This document shows positions 1-11,029 of a stretch of 64,000 bases of DNA, in pieces. Below the pieces are notes generated by a model. It was not told the DNA's origin, made no database searches, and worked only from the letters and a program-made list of their open reading frames with translations. Origin of the DNA: Rutstroemia sp. NJR-2017a BVV2 (Eukaryota > Ascomycota > Leotiomycetes > Helotiales > Rutstroemiaceae); the NCBI GenBank assembly GCA_002946415.1, contig NJPS01000021.1, forward strand, positions 1 to 64,000. The letters are read 5' to 3'. How positions within the stretch are numbered: position 1 is the first letter of the stretch; the number at the start of each line of letters is the position of its first letter. The position numbers and the translations under genes were made by a program.

Positions 1-1142
1 GTCCCCCCATCATACGCCACCCTCACAAACGGATTCATAAACACCCCCTCCCCCCACTCCTCCCTCCCCTTCATTGTCTCACCCACCACCCCCTCCGCCG
101 CAATAACATCCGCATGCACCAAACAGCACTCCGACGCATCCCAGAAGTTCTCCGGCTCGGAACGAAACCGTACCGGCAGGCCCGAAACTTGCGGTTCGAG
201 TTTAGTTTTCGTGGTATTATCACTCTGCAGGACTTCCGTCTGAAAAAAGCGCGCATCGAACGCGACCATCCCGCCCCAGCAACTCTTCACCCGCACGGCA
301 TCCCGGCCTTCTAGCACGTCGTTCCGCGAGCGGGCTTCCCCTTTGCTGCCGAACCAGGGGAAGATAGGAACGCCGATGCTGTAACCCTCTGCGTCGCGCG
401 TGCCGTACGTATCGTAGTATTTCCAGCTCGTGACGAAATCTGCTGCGCAGACTGCTTTGTATTCCGCTTTTCCATTTTCATTAACCATCGTTCCCCACAG
501 TAATCTCAGCGCCCCTTCGACATCGAACCAGACGTCGTTGACGAATAACACTCTGTCGTATCTTTCCGGTAACAAGCCCTTGGTCATCGGATCCATGGCA
601 CGGTTTCGCAGATCCGCGAGATATTCGATGCGCTTGATTCGCTTCTGGCCACTGGGGAGTGTGATGCGGTGCAGAGTTGAGAGATCGATTGGGTCGTCAG
701 CTTCGGCGATGATGCTTTTTTGTACGCCGTGGAGCTTGGCTTCTAGCCGGGTTAATGCATCTTTGGGCCCGCCGTAGATACTAACGAAGACTCTGTCCCG
801 GCCGATGGTGTCGACTAGTTCGACTAGGCGTTCGCCCCATACTCCGTCTATGAGTTCTTTGTTCACGATGTTCGTTGCAATGAACACTTTTTCGTCGGCG
901 GGGACGGTGAAGGGAGGAGGATTGGTGTAGCTTGCGTTGAAGGTAACCTGCCAGAAGAAGAAGACGACGAGGAAGAGGAAGATGTAGGTAGGTCTGCAGA
1001 CTCGTCTTATCTTTCGCAGGTAGAGAGAGAGTGGTAGACGGCGGGGCGAAAGCGGTTTGTCTTTGAATTCATTGGAGGGGTCTTCGGAGTCGAGAGAAGA
1101 TTGGGGGACTTGTTGGTAGCGCGGTGAAGAACGTGGAGACAT
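1..1142 (-). CDS. GT69 (CAP59/CMT1-type) alpha-1,3-mannosyltransferase, 3' part cut by window edge
   Basis: The frame is open from an ATG at 1140-1142 to the left edge, giving about 380 residues with no stop. The N-terminus is a 50-residue Ser/Pro/Arg-rich cytosolic tail, followed by one hydrophobic segment (about residues 51-66), so this is a type II Golgi-style membrane protein. The luminal part carries the family hallmarks: 'ERYDRVLFVNDVWF' near the middle, where the ND pair takes the place of a DxD metal site; a later 'RFRS...FWDASECCLVHADV' block; and 'MNPFVRVAYD' close to the cut end. These match the CAP59 mannosyltransferase family known from Cryptococcus capsule and glycan synthesis and widespread in ascomycetes. 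The likely role is transfer of mannose in wall or secretory glycans; the exact acceptor cannot be read. Family members are usually 400-500 aa, so most of the gene is present. Confidence 0.88.
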   Translation of the reverse strand, partial: MSPRSSPRYQQVPQSSLDSEDPSNEFKDKPLSPRRLPLSLYLRKIRRVCRPTYIFLFLVVFFFWQVTFNASYTNPPPFTVPADEKVFIATNIVNKELIDGVWGERLVELVDTIGRDRVFVSIYGGPKDALTRLEAKLHGVQKSIIAEADDPIDLSTLHRITLPSGQKRIKRIEYLADLRNRAMDPMTKGLLPERYDRVLFVNDVWFDVEGALRLLWGTMVNENGKAEYKAVCAADFVTSWKYYDTYGTRDAEGYSIGVPIFPWFGSKGEARSRNDVLEGRDAVRVKSCWGGMVAFDARFFQTEVLQSDNTTKTKLEPQVSGLPVRFRSEPENFWDASECCLVHADVIAAEGVVGETMKGREEWGEGVFMNPFVRVAYDGG

Positions 1143-2337
1143 TCTGAGAGGATTTCTTGGGAGATATCATGGATTTCGAGTGCGATTTCCCATCTGCGGT
1201 CAAAGATAGCGTTTTTGTTCTTTGATGTTTAACAGTTCCGTCGTCTTATTCTGTGGCACTTGAAAGCATCGTACTGTGCAGGCGATGCGAAACGATGTAA
1301 ATCTGACGATTGCACTGCCCCCTTGTTCAGATGTCAAAGAGAATCTTTGACGTAAAAGTGAGATGATATTCACATTCAGCATAAAAATATGAACAAATCA
1401 TAGAAAAAAATGTATGGAGAAAGGCAAAGAATTTGGTTCCGCGAATATAGAAGTATGTTCTGTCTCCTATCGTGAACTCTAAATGCGCTCCAGGAAACTA
1501 AAATCAGGGTTCATTGCTGACTAACCACATCAGCCCTATCACGGCGAGCCTGGGACTACTTCTCCTCCCTAACATCCACCCCTCTTTCACCACACCAACG
1601 AGATACTCTTCCTTTGACCCCTCAAAGAGTTCAAAGCTACAACTGCCCCCAAAAGGGACCACAATACACCACTCTCACCGTCCCTTTCACCTCCAGCCCA
1701 AACATACGCATACACATATACACACACATACATACACACACACCATGAATACCCATCCAAGCATCAAATAACTCTTCATTCATTCATTCATTACTTCTAC
1801 TTCTCACATCTCAGTTAAGACTAATAAAAGCACGAAGAGCCACATGATATGATACAAAGCATCAATATCAACTCAAACTCCTATTTAAAAATCTGTCTCA
1901 ACACCAATTTATCAACATCATCCCCAATCCCATCCCTTCCTTCCCAGCCCCGTCCAACCCTACCCTCCCAAAGCCCTTCCAAACCCTCCATCCCTCGCCT
2001 TCGAAATCAGATCCCCCAATCGTTTCTTCGCACGTTGGAAAGTGAGGAGCAAAAAAAGACAGACTATTTTCTGGCAAGCAATGCGTAACGCGCTGAGGGG
2101 AGACAAAGAATCCGAATTCGAATCAGAACGTGATTTTTTTTTAATCAAGCAAAAAAGTACAAAGCAGGTGCAAGAACGACGACGACGGTAGCGGAAACGG
2201 CCAAAAGCCTATTTGTGATGTGACCGATCAGCCTGATGGGAAGGAGTCAAGTGAGTAAAAAAAAAAAAAGATTTCTGGGTATCGTTGGGGGAAAAAAGAG
2301 AGTAAGAAATCTAAAAAGTAATTGGATAATGAAGTCC
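1143..2337. other. Intergenic: GT69 promoter side and 3' flank of the CBM48 gene
   Basis: No coding potential is seen. The interval holds the upstream region of the leftward GT69 gene and the downstream region of the leftward CBM48 gene. A CA/CATA-rich simple repeat lies at about 1697-1745 and an ATTC tetranucleotide run at about 1777-1795. Small open frames across it are low-complexity translations. Confidence 0.6.
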
Positions 2338-5300
2338 TTACGTGTGACGTCCGCCACCGCACAGTTTCTTAATAAACCCTCCAATCCAATCAACAAACAC
2401 AACTTGAAAGAATGCTTTCAAGAAGTTTCTCGACTTATCGTTGTTGCCGACCGTGTGAAGCGATGTTGGTGTGATTGAACGATCAGGCATTCTAGAGGGC
2501 GTCTGTTTTCGAGCTCGCAATTGAGATTCATCATTGGGCTCCGCAAAAGACGTCGATTTCGCGCCAGTCTGTTTGGCCATGGGATCGGTCGTGGTTGCAC
2601 TCGAGCCTGGAGTTGCTGGTTGAATTGTGATATCCGGTCCTTTTCCACCTGCAAGTCTTTTTGCAGCCGAGTCTGCTGCAGTTATCTCCTTATTCTCAAT
2701 AAATGGTGTATCTGGTAGAGTTGGCTTTGGCTGCTCCAGAGTGTTTGGTGAAGGAGCACTCTCTGGTGCTTCTGATGGTCCAGATGTATCTTTTGGAGAT
2801 TCATCAGTTGGCTCGTCTTCTTTTGCTTGAGGAGCCTCTTCCTCTTCTTTACCTGCTTTATCGGTACTACCAAGATCCTTGGTGACCTCGGGATTTTCTT
2901 CGACCAGCGGGGTCAACTTATCTTGACCATCGCCCTCCGCATTCTCTTCGGCAATTGATCCCAGTGGCGGGGAGCCTTGTTGAGCAAGAGATCGTGGGGA
3001 CGGGGTCGGTAGCACAACATCATCATTGTCCCCAGGGTGATCAGAAGAAATACTTTTTATCGATGTCTGATCTTCACTCATTCTAGTCTCAAGCCTCTTG
3101 ACGTGCTGCATTATGCCATTGTAGTCACTAGGGAATGGTTCGAGTCCAGGATCATTAGGATCGTATTCCTGGAACAATGGGGTCCGTACGGCCGTTTGAA
3201 CAGGGGTTGCGTGGTGGTCTCTTAGATCTTCTGGAGTGGGAGGTCCATTGCATTCGTGGGGGAATTTTGGTACTTGTTCATCGAATGGTGTCGCAAGGCC
3301 AGACCCCGGTGTCATATCATCAAGATCTCTGTTAACATCTGCCCCATTAGGTGGTAGTTTGATGGAATTTGGCTGGAACCGATTAGTAATTTATTAAATC
3401 ACAGCTAGACTGGGAAGATACTAACCTTGGTTGGGGGATCAATCTTAGCTGCAGTTTCGGCGACTTCAGCGGCAGTATCTGCGACTTCACCAATGGGTGT
3501 AGTGGACAATCGCCGGTAGCCAATCTTTCCAGCTTCGCTGTCCGACATTGGTGGTGTAGGTGGTTCACGATCCAAAGATGCAGCAGAATTGGCAACCTCG
3601 GCTGCAACCTCTGCAGGTTCTGGGGTGACCACATCATTTCTGAGGGTGACATGTTCAGGTTCAGCATCCTCAGCTTGTTGACCCTGGGCCTCATTGACGT
3701 CGGCACCTTCAGCAGAATCCTCAGGAGCGTCATGTTTGACAATTTCGGCGTACGATTCTTTGTCGTCCTCGGGCTTTTCATGATGCTCTGTTTCTGGTTG
3801 CTCTGTTTCTGGTTGCTCTGTTTCTGGTTGCTCTGTTTCTGGTTGCTCTGTTTCTGGTTGCTCTGTTTCTGGTTGCTCTTGTTCAGTAGCGTCCACCTTC
3901 AATGGTTCTTTTTCTGCATCATCTTCGCTCTTCGTTGGCACCGGCTCATTGACATCTTCGTTAGTAGGTTCATGCTTAACGACATCTGCATATGATTCAT
4001 CTTTTGTTTCGGTAGCTTCTGGCTGTTCCGCTTGTGTCTCATCTTTGTCGGTAGCTATCGCCGGCTCATCAGCGGGCTCTTGAGTTTGTTTGTCGACCGA
4101 CTCGTCCTTGTGAGCGTCTGCACTAGACTCCTCTTCAGGTTGCGCCACGTGAGAAGACTCTGGCTCCAGTTTGGTTTTCTCGACATCATCTTCTTTGGCG
4201 GCAGGGGCTGGTTCATCGGCCGAATCATGCTTCACAACCTCTGCGTATGACACCTCCTGGGGTGCTGCTGGTGCAGAGGGCTCAGACTCTACTTGATCCT
4301 TCTCAGTGTTTTCCGAGACATGTGGATGTTCAGATGTAGCATCGGCTGCATCGTGCTCCTCCTTAGTTTCGTCATGCTTTGCATTTGCTGATGCGTCAAC
4401 CGAGCCTGGCTCCTCCTTAACAACATCCGCCCATGATTCATTTTCGTGTAACTTTGGTTGAGGAGCGTCAGTTAGTTCGACTGCTGAATCAGCTTTGGAA
4501 GACATGTCATCATCTGCTCCATCATTTGTTTCAATGTCTTCTGCCTCATCATCGCCATTGCTATGGGATTCTTTGTGCTCGGCGTCTTTGACTACCGGGG
4601 TTTCCTCATGATGCTCGCTTTCGCCCTTCTCCGCCGTTGGATTTTCAGCATGGGATTCGATGGGAGCCTCTGTTTCATCTGAATTGACTACTGCTGGAGC
4701 TTCATCGGAATGGCCATCCGTTGGTGCTGATGTTGTGGTTGGTGCAGTTTCCTCAACATGAGGAGTGTCTTCAGATTCAGCAGTGGAAGAAGGTTCTTCG
4801 TGCTTTTCCAGAATCGGCTCGCTCTTTTCCTCACTGGGTATCGAAGATGAAGCTGCTTCCTCTGTAATGTCCTCTTTGTGTTCGGACTCGGTCTTCTCCG
4901 ACGATTTTATCGGGACCGTTAAAAGATTGTTTCGATTTCCGCTTTCATCCGTAACTACATGAGATAAAAGTGTTAATTTTGACCCACATAATTAAACAAG
5001 GTGAATGTTCAGATTAGACGACTTCATAGAGATGACGAAGGAACACTTCTCAATCCCCAGTCGCTCGACTGTATCTTATGAGGAGAGGATGGAAAGGTGA
5101 GAACATACCTGTAGGTCCACTCTCGTCCAGTTCCCACCAATTCCCATCGCCAAGTCGGAATTTATATTGATATTCGTTTCCTTCCTCGACCTCCAGCTTT
5201 CTGGTGAATTTCCGGCCATGTTCCGCATCATCCGTGCATTCCATCTCTAGTGGTTGCCATGATGAGAATGAACCAGCCACATAGATGGGCGGTTCGGCTC

Positions 5301-5349
5301 CAGGCTTGGAATATTCGATAACGACGGAAGTTTTGTTTGATTCTGCCAT
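2338..5349 (-). CDS. CBM48 (AMPK glycogen-binding-like) acidic repeat protein, Mdg1/Crp1-like
   Basis: Three coding exons on the minus strand: 5349-5109, 4954-3426 and 3372-2338 (934 aa). The introns (4955-5108 and 3373-3425) have GT..AG ends and keep frame. Residues 5-85 form a CBM48/AMPK1-CBM beta-sandwich: 'YVAGSFSSWQPLEM', 'NEYQYKFRLGDGNWWELDESGPT'. About 700 residues of acidic, Glu/Pro/Ser/Asp-rich disordered sequence follow. It contains a six-fold QPETE repeat and four copies of an SYA(D/E)VVKH-like motif. A more conserved block follows ('DDMTPGSGLATPFDEQVPKFPHE', 'FPSDYNGIMQHVKRLETRM'). The last 35 residues are a hydrophobic/basic tail ending 'GGFIKKLCGGGRHT' that could bind membrane. 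The architecture resembles yeast Mdg1/Crp1, which are membrane-associated CBM48 proteins. The start is the ATG at 5347-5349, just after a likely 5'UTR splice acceptor. Confidence 0.85.
3786..3875 (-). repeat. 15-bp minisatellite, six copies (QPETE)
   Basis: Six perfect or near-perfect 15-bp units run head to tail inside exon 2 of the CBM48 gene and encode QPETE repeated six times. The unit is a multiple of three, so gain or loss of copies keeps the frame. The identity between copies suggests recent expansion. Confidence 0.95.
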
Positions 5350-7165
5350 GATGTCTCTCGTCACCTACAACAGACCATTACTTGCTGCTCGCGTGTATTA
5401 AGGTATAGGTATTCTAGAGCAAACAACGGAATGTTAACAATGTTTTATAGGTGGTCGACGACTTGAAGAAGTAAATACTCCAATGAGAACTAAAAAGCTC
5501 GGAGGGTAGAGAGTGCAATAGAGAAAGACAGTCGTAGATGGTTGACGTTCAACAAAAAGTCAAGAACACATTTTTTTTGCTCTTCACCAACGTGGATGGT
5601 GGGGACCGGATAGCTACCTTGTATGTAGGAAGACGGTTTCCGGAACAAGCAGGACGCAGGAAGCAGGGAGTGGGAAGCAGAAGTAGGAAGGTGTGCCCCG
5701 GCAAAGCAAAGCAACAGCATTGGACGAATAAAGAAGGAAAAGTTTGCTCATACCTGTATCGAGTTGGATTGAATGTCTCCAATTGCAGAGGCCTGCTGCA
5801 AGTGCTGATTTGTTCAAACTTCAAAGGCTCACGATGGAAAGGTAAGAAAGGAGTTTACTGCTGTAGAGGGGAACTTTTTTATAGCGAATAGCATGGGAAA
5901 ATGGGAAAATGGGGGGGAAATAGGAAAGACTCGATGGGATGCATAGGAAACGAGTCTATCAGAGTCCATTAATTCTGTTGCGTCATACTAGAAGCTGATA
6001 GGACGTTGTGCGACAGGGATGCGAGACAAGGCGGTCCAGGAGACTCCACCGAGCCCACCCAAGTCCAAGGTAGCCAGAAGTTGAATGGTCGCAGAGCAGA
6101 ATAATGGAGGGGGTTGAGCCTTTGAGGGCGGGTTGATGAGGCTGCTGTTGATCTTTCCGGAGATTTCTGTCCCCCCAGAGATCAGAGAGGATTGATGAAC
6201 GTCAACGACATTGAAAGAACGACGTCGTGTTGATTGCGAAAGAACACGCAATTACTAATTATTGTATCATTTCGTTTCCCTGCCCGACTCTCCCCCGTAC
6301 GAAGTAGTAAGAGGGTTGAATGCATTCGACGTATCTAACAAAGTACTTGTACAACTGTCCAGCATGGACGAACTGGACCAATGATCCTTGATTTTAAAGC
6401 TTCCCTCGCCTTTTTCGCTTGCTGCGTTCGTTCTGGCGACCGCCCAGGGATGCACATGTCAGCGAATGAACGCTGGTTCTACGGAGGATGTGAGTGGAAC
6501 AGCTCACGCCACAGATGAGCTACTCTACTCGTACAGGAACAGTACAGCCTCGACCTTCGAAGGTGGCATGATACATGAAGGACGTTGAGGTAGGTGCCCG
6601 TGGCGCAACGATGAGATGAAGATTGACAATCCTTCCGCAACCTCATAACAAGACAATAGCATTTGGTAACGACAATGATAATGATAGCACCACCAGGAAC
6701 GCATTGAAGGTTGCTGCGCGAAATACGTGCAAACAGAAAGTCAAGATGTTGAATTTCTTGTTTGTCCAGCCCAACCGGCATGGATAGCTCCCAAAGTAAT
6801 CCTTATCTAATCTAGTGCTCCCGCTAGGAACTCTTGGACTTTTGGACTCGCACGACTCGACTCTGCATTTTTAACCTTTCGGCTCTTGCCTGTCTCGCCT
6901 GTGCTATGGCCTTGTCGCCCGAGGCCACAATTTTATTTTATTTTGTCGGCCTTCGGTGAAATGACGCCGATAGCAGCTTGATGTCAACTGGATGCTCTCA
7001 AATTTTGGAATTCCACACAACTCCTTGCTTGTGATAACCTAAACGTCACAAATTCAGGACAAGCTCTCTGTCGAAACGCTCAATGCTACGCTGATACGAA
7101 AGGAAATCCTGAATTATATTCGTGCACAAGCCTAACCAAACCATCCAAATCCCTCCACCACAACC
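5350..7165. other. Divergent promoter region between CBM48 gene and IWR1
   Basis: The interval separates two divergently transcribed genes. The left part holds the proposed leader intron of the CBM48 gene. The rest (about 5760-7165) holds only short frames of mixed composition, none recognisable. A frame at 5988-6251 on the minus strand is not similar to anything I know and lacks flanking splice support. Confidence 0.5.
5365..5753 (-). other. Probable 5'UTR intron of the CBM48 gene
   Basis: On the minus strand a donor ACAG|GTATGAG lies at 5753 and an acceptor TTGTAG at 5365, 16 nt upstream of the start codon. The 389-nt interval has no long frame in phase with the protein. Long leader introns are common in regulated fungal genes. 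This is inferred from splice-site quality only. Confidence 0.45.
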
Positions 7166-8851
7166 ATGTCTCTGCCCCCATCGGTTATTCATATCAAGAG
7201 AAAAGCTACAGATGAGCCTTTAGAATTCCTGCGTAAGCTCTCCCAATCACATGCTAGTCCTGGGCAACTGCTGAAGAGTTCCAGGTGTTCACGAATCCAC
7301 CGGAAAACGTCAACGTCGCGCAAATGATTTCGTTTTCTCGAGACAAACTACTCCCCAATCCGACACTCCTACCCCTCCTCCATCCGTCCTACCAGCCGGT
7401 CGTCGCATTAAACCCCTTCACCGAGCATCCAGTTCCAGAAGTCTTGCGAGCAAGGCACCTTCAAAACCATCTGGAGTTGCACAAACAATAAATGAACTCA
7501 AAAATGAGGGGCAACGTGCCACCTCCCCATCTCATCCTATACCCACCACCACCAAGCAAGACCTCGAAGTCAAACGTCCAACCAGCAGCGGAAGTCCCAA
7601 AAAGGCTCAGCCGCGACGATTCCATATTTCACGAAGCGCAACACCCACCATACCACCAACCTCCGACAGCGGCATACGGAAGCGCACGCAGAAAGCCACC
7701 ACCATCTTCGTCGAGCGGCGTGTGCGACAAAAGACCTCTCAGGAGAAGCAATTGGAATCATCAGCAAAATTCGCAGCACCTTTAGAAAATGCATTACAGA
7801 CGAAAGAGGAAGAGGAGCGTCCGCGGAAGAAGCCCGGCCGAGGCTCTAGAGTTCCAGCTCCCCCGAAAGATGCGACAAAGCCTGCAACTCAGTCAAAACC
7901 ACCTCCCGCACTTGTGAATCCATGGGGTCTTGATACCGACGACTTAGCAGCTCAGATGCAAGCCTACACACTCCAAGAAATCGGCCGCAGCATCCTAGAA
8001 TCACAATCTCAATCCCCCTCCCCAATCAGAACCACCCCCTCCCCCGCCCCCTCCTCCAGCACCCGCTCCCCTAACAAACTCACCTCCACCTCTACCTCCA
8101 AATTCAAACCCAAAAAACCCGCTCTCCGCTACAAAGAGCGGCACCCAGAGGCGAGCATGGAAATCGACCACGAAGAACCCTTTGGACACACATCAGATGT
8201 CGAAGTCGAGGACGAAGATATGGATACCGATTCGGAGTATATCATCGATACGTATATTCGGCTCCCCGCGGAGGATATACAGGATCCGGGCGGGGAAATT
8301 AATTTTGGGCTTTTGGTGCTGGATTCGACGACGGATGTTGAGGAGTTTTATAGGGTGGAGGAGGAGGAAGAGGAGGAGGATGAGGAGGGGGAGGAGGATG
8401 AGAATGGTGGGTTTGGGGGTTTTCTTATTTATTCTTCCGCCTACCTTTTTTATATACCTTTGCCTGGTTTATTTCTGTTTCTTTTCTCTATTCAATCCCT
8501 TGCCTCTGTCCTTTCTTTCATCGGTTCTTTCTTTCCCCTCATTCCTTCCCCTTATCCCCTTCCCTATCCCCTCTCCTCACCTTTTCAACTCACGAACTAA
8601 TGAATCATGATATAGCCGAAAACCACTACTCGGCAGACTACCCGGATGAAGAAGTCGAGTCGGATGACGAGTATGGCAGGAATGCGTATGCGTATCGCAC
8701 GGGGAATGCGTCGGATTTGGAGGAGTGGGATGCTGAGGGGGGTAGTGCGGAGGACGCGGAGGACGCGGAGGACGGGGAGGATGAAGGGGAGATGGGGTTT
8801 AGTGATGATGAGGTGGATGGGTTGAAGTTTCCTTGGATGAGGAGGGTGTGA
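7166..8851 (+). CDS. IWR1: RNA polymerase II nuclear-import factor Iwr1
   Basis: Three exons: 7166-7232, 7285-8406 and 8616-8851 (474 aa). Intron 1 is 52 nt; intron 2 is 209 nt and pyrimidine-rich. Iwr1 binds assembled RNA polymerase II in the cytoplasm and directs its import through importin alpha. Family marks visible in order: the N-terminal 'PPSVIHIKRKATDEPLEFL' block with its basic cluster (bipartite NLS-like), 'KRRANDFVFSR', 'TIFVERRV', then the C-terminal signature 'YIIDTYIRLP...FGLLVLDSTTDVEEFY', an acidic run, and 'HYSADYPDEEVESDDEYG'. The third exon supplies the conserved DYPDEE motif, which confirms the second splice. The middle is Pro/Ser-rich and disordered, and longer than in yeast Iwr1 (353 aa). 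The start is the first ATG and gives the conserved N-terminus. Confidence 0.92.
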
Positions 8852-8875
8852 GATTGGAGGGGGGGAGGAGGTGTG

Positions 8876-9260
8876 ATGGAGGAGGGGGGAGATGGGAGGG
8901 GGGAGAGAAAGCGAGACGAATGATTGACGGACATACTATTACAAATAACATCTTTCATCTGGTACGTATAGCCATTCGAGGCAGCGGTTTTCAATCATTC
9001 AGTTAGACTCGATCATTCAGGCAGAGTAAATCACTCAGTTTTTCTCCCTGTGCAGCAGTGTTCCTAAAGGTATTGGGAGCTAGTGAGCGCGGATTGACAA
9101 TGCGGGAGGGTTCTATTACCAGTAGAGGGGTTACTTGATTGAGGTATATGAAAAGTTAATACCTCAAATCAGTCTGTTTTTTCCAAGCCGAAGAGCCCGC
9201 CTCGCCCGCCAAGAGTAGACCTCATGAGATAGCGCTACCCTATTTTGGTAATAGCTTCAA
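8876..9260. repeat. Dispersed repeat, compact copy A
   Basis: This segment begins just past the IWR1 stop and matches three separated blocks further right, in the same order and strand: 8876-9015 with 16893-17065, 9044-9157 with 18215-18330, and 9158-9260 with 19690-19828. Shared strings include GCGGGAGGGTTCTATTACCA and CCCGCCAAGAGT. No coding capacity or clear terminal repeats are seen. It may be a remnant of an old transposon or a segmental duplication. Confidence 0.8.
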
Positions 9261-9510
9261 TTCATTCATAACAACAATAGTATCGTCCCATATCGGCTTC
9301 TCGCAGGTACTGCTTCATGGCGGCAGTCCGTGCCGTCATAGGAAACAGAAGGTAGAAGGGGAGCATATGGCATTCAGGCACGCGATCTTCGAAAACACCT
9401 TGTCCCCCACTCACGCACCTCGTGAAGACGGGAGCGGCGAATGGAGCAAAAAACTCGGCCAAAGCAGTGACAACAATATTACCAAGTGAGAGAATAATTA
9501 TCATGAATGG
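9261..9510. repeat. Fragment of the 52-53 kb repeat family
   Basis: Around 9300-9345 the reverse complement reads GACGGCACGGACTGC followed by CATGAAGCAGTAC, matching about 53268-53310. The adjoining GGAAACAGAAGGTAGAAGGG and GAGCATATGGC strings match 52260-52300 and, inverted, the array at 52950-53120. This is therefore a dispersed member of the repeat complex at the right of the window. No gene is visible. Confidence 0.7.
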
Positions 9511-9704
9511 TCGGAAACCTTGTGCCAGCGCTGAATGAGTGCCGGCATTAACAGGCCGATGAGCTAGGAAGGAAATGTCACCGATTGACCGCGTCGGGAC
9601 TGCAGCATAGGAGTGGAATTTGGGCGCGGCACCGAACTAAATGTCATTCGGCGGTTAGTAACAAGTTTGTTATCTACACTGCCGGCATCGCTGGGGACAC
9701 TCAA

Positions 9705-9915
9705 ATATGACTTGGTATGCTGCTGTGAGAGTCTATGCATGATCATAATTTGACACGGTATAGCTGCATCATTCTCGATGAAGCTCATGGACGCGACAAG
9801 TTCAAAGATCATTCTAAAATATATGACTGATGGTATACTGCTGAGGGAGTCTATGTACGATCATAATTTGATACCGTGACGGTATAGTTGTATTATTCTC
9901 GATTAAGCGCATGAT
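9705..9915. repeat. Degenerate direct duplication, two units of about 120 bp
   Basis: Unit one (about 9705-9795) and unit two (about 9823-9915) share the order 'gactTGGTATGCTGCTG', 'GAGTCTATG', 'CGATCATAATTTGA', 'CGGTATAG' and 'TCATTCTCGAT'. Both are on the plus strand and noncoding. Confidence 0.7.
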
Positions 9916-10126
9916 GAAAAGAATAAAATGAATTTCGAGAGAGGAGTGGACGGACACGATGAACACCATACAAATGACTAGCTTTTGCAGTGAATTGAAT
10001 CGATCACTTGTTAAACAGCTGAAGGTAGAAGGGATCAAACAGCATATAATCAAAATGAGAAGGGTCACAACCAGTAATACCCATCTAGCTTCTCAAAACA
10101 ATTGTATAGGACCACGAGATATTTCT

Positions 10127-11015
10127 CTCCATCGGAACAGGCAACGGTACCAATGCTTCCCAAGCCTACGAACATGCTTCTTTCCATCGGAACGGGCAGA
10201 CGGTATCGATGCTTCATAGGTCCACGAACATGCTCGTCCTTGGGCGCGATCCCGACGTCAACCTTTGCCAGTGTTTTTTGGCAAGATCGACTCGAAATTC
10301 GGAGAAGATGGCTCTGCTATTGCTGCAGTATATGCTTCGAACGATTCTTCCTTGTCCCTGAGAGTCTCCTCTAACAAAATTTGGCATTCAAATTGCCTAA
10401 GAGTTTTAACGTTAGATTCATAAATATCAATACTCAACTCTTTCTCACCTCTAACGACTCCACCTCCACGTGGGTTTGTACCACAGTCACAACCACGATC
10501 ACAACTATCACCATTTAATTTATTGTCTGACGTGCCCTGCGGGCTACCAGGGGTTTGAGCCCCCGGTGTCCCCGCAAGGGCAGAGGTCTCCCCTTCTTGT
10601 GGTTCCTCACTCCAGGTGGCTGCCCTGTCTGACTCAAATCTGTCACAAATTAACAATTTTCTTCGCCTTAGATCACTATTACAATATCACAGGTAACATA
10701 CGTTTCGATAACCATCGTTGATTCTGGAATTTGTCTTCAACAATCTTCAATTTCGTATCTATTGGATCCAGAGCCATTGAATTATCATATCGAGTCTCGA
10801 CTATTCTTGCCGTAGATTGACATCGTCCGTGAAAAAGAATGACTTCTTCACTCGAATCCGATCGTGCAGGTGAAATTGAGCATAGACTCTTTCCATCGGA
10901 ACGGGCAATGGTATCGATGCTTCATAGGTCCATGAACATACCTGTTTCCATCGGAACGGGCAACGGTATCAATGCTTCTTGAGTTCCTAGAGATACTCCT
11001 TTCCATCAGAACGAA
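10127..11015. repeat. 55-bp tandem repeat in two clusters around a 400-bp unknown segment
   Basis: A unit starting CCATCGGAACGGGCA and ending near GGTCCATGAACAT recurs at exact 55-bp spacing: starts at 10129 and 10184, then at 10893, 10948 and 11003 (last partial). The interval between the clusters holds a minus-strand frame (10258-10656, 132 aa, Gly/Pro/Asp-rich) that I do not recognise. The arrangement looks like one array split by an insertion. Confidence 0.8.
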
Positions 11016-11029
11016 ACAAACCCAGCGCC

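Noticed and set aside
1514..2148. Small frames over CA and ATTC repeats
   Set aside because: Low-complexity translations (TH-rich, SPS-rich) with no splice support.
3651..3995. Plus frame with repeated CFWLL, looking like a membrane protein
   Set aside because: It is the antisense of the QPETE minisatellite.
8001..8994. Alternative frames over IWR1, including a Gly-rich minus frame
   Set aside because: All overlap conserved Iwr1 exons or its intron and have skewed composition.
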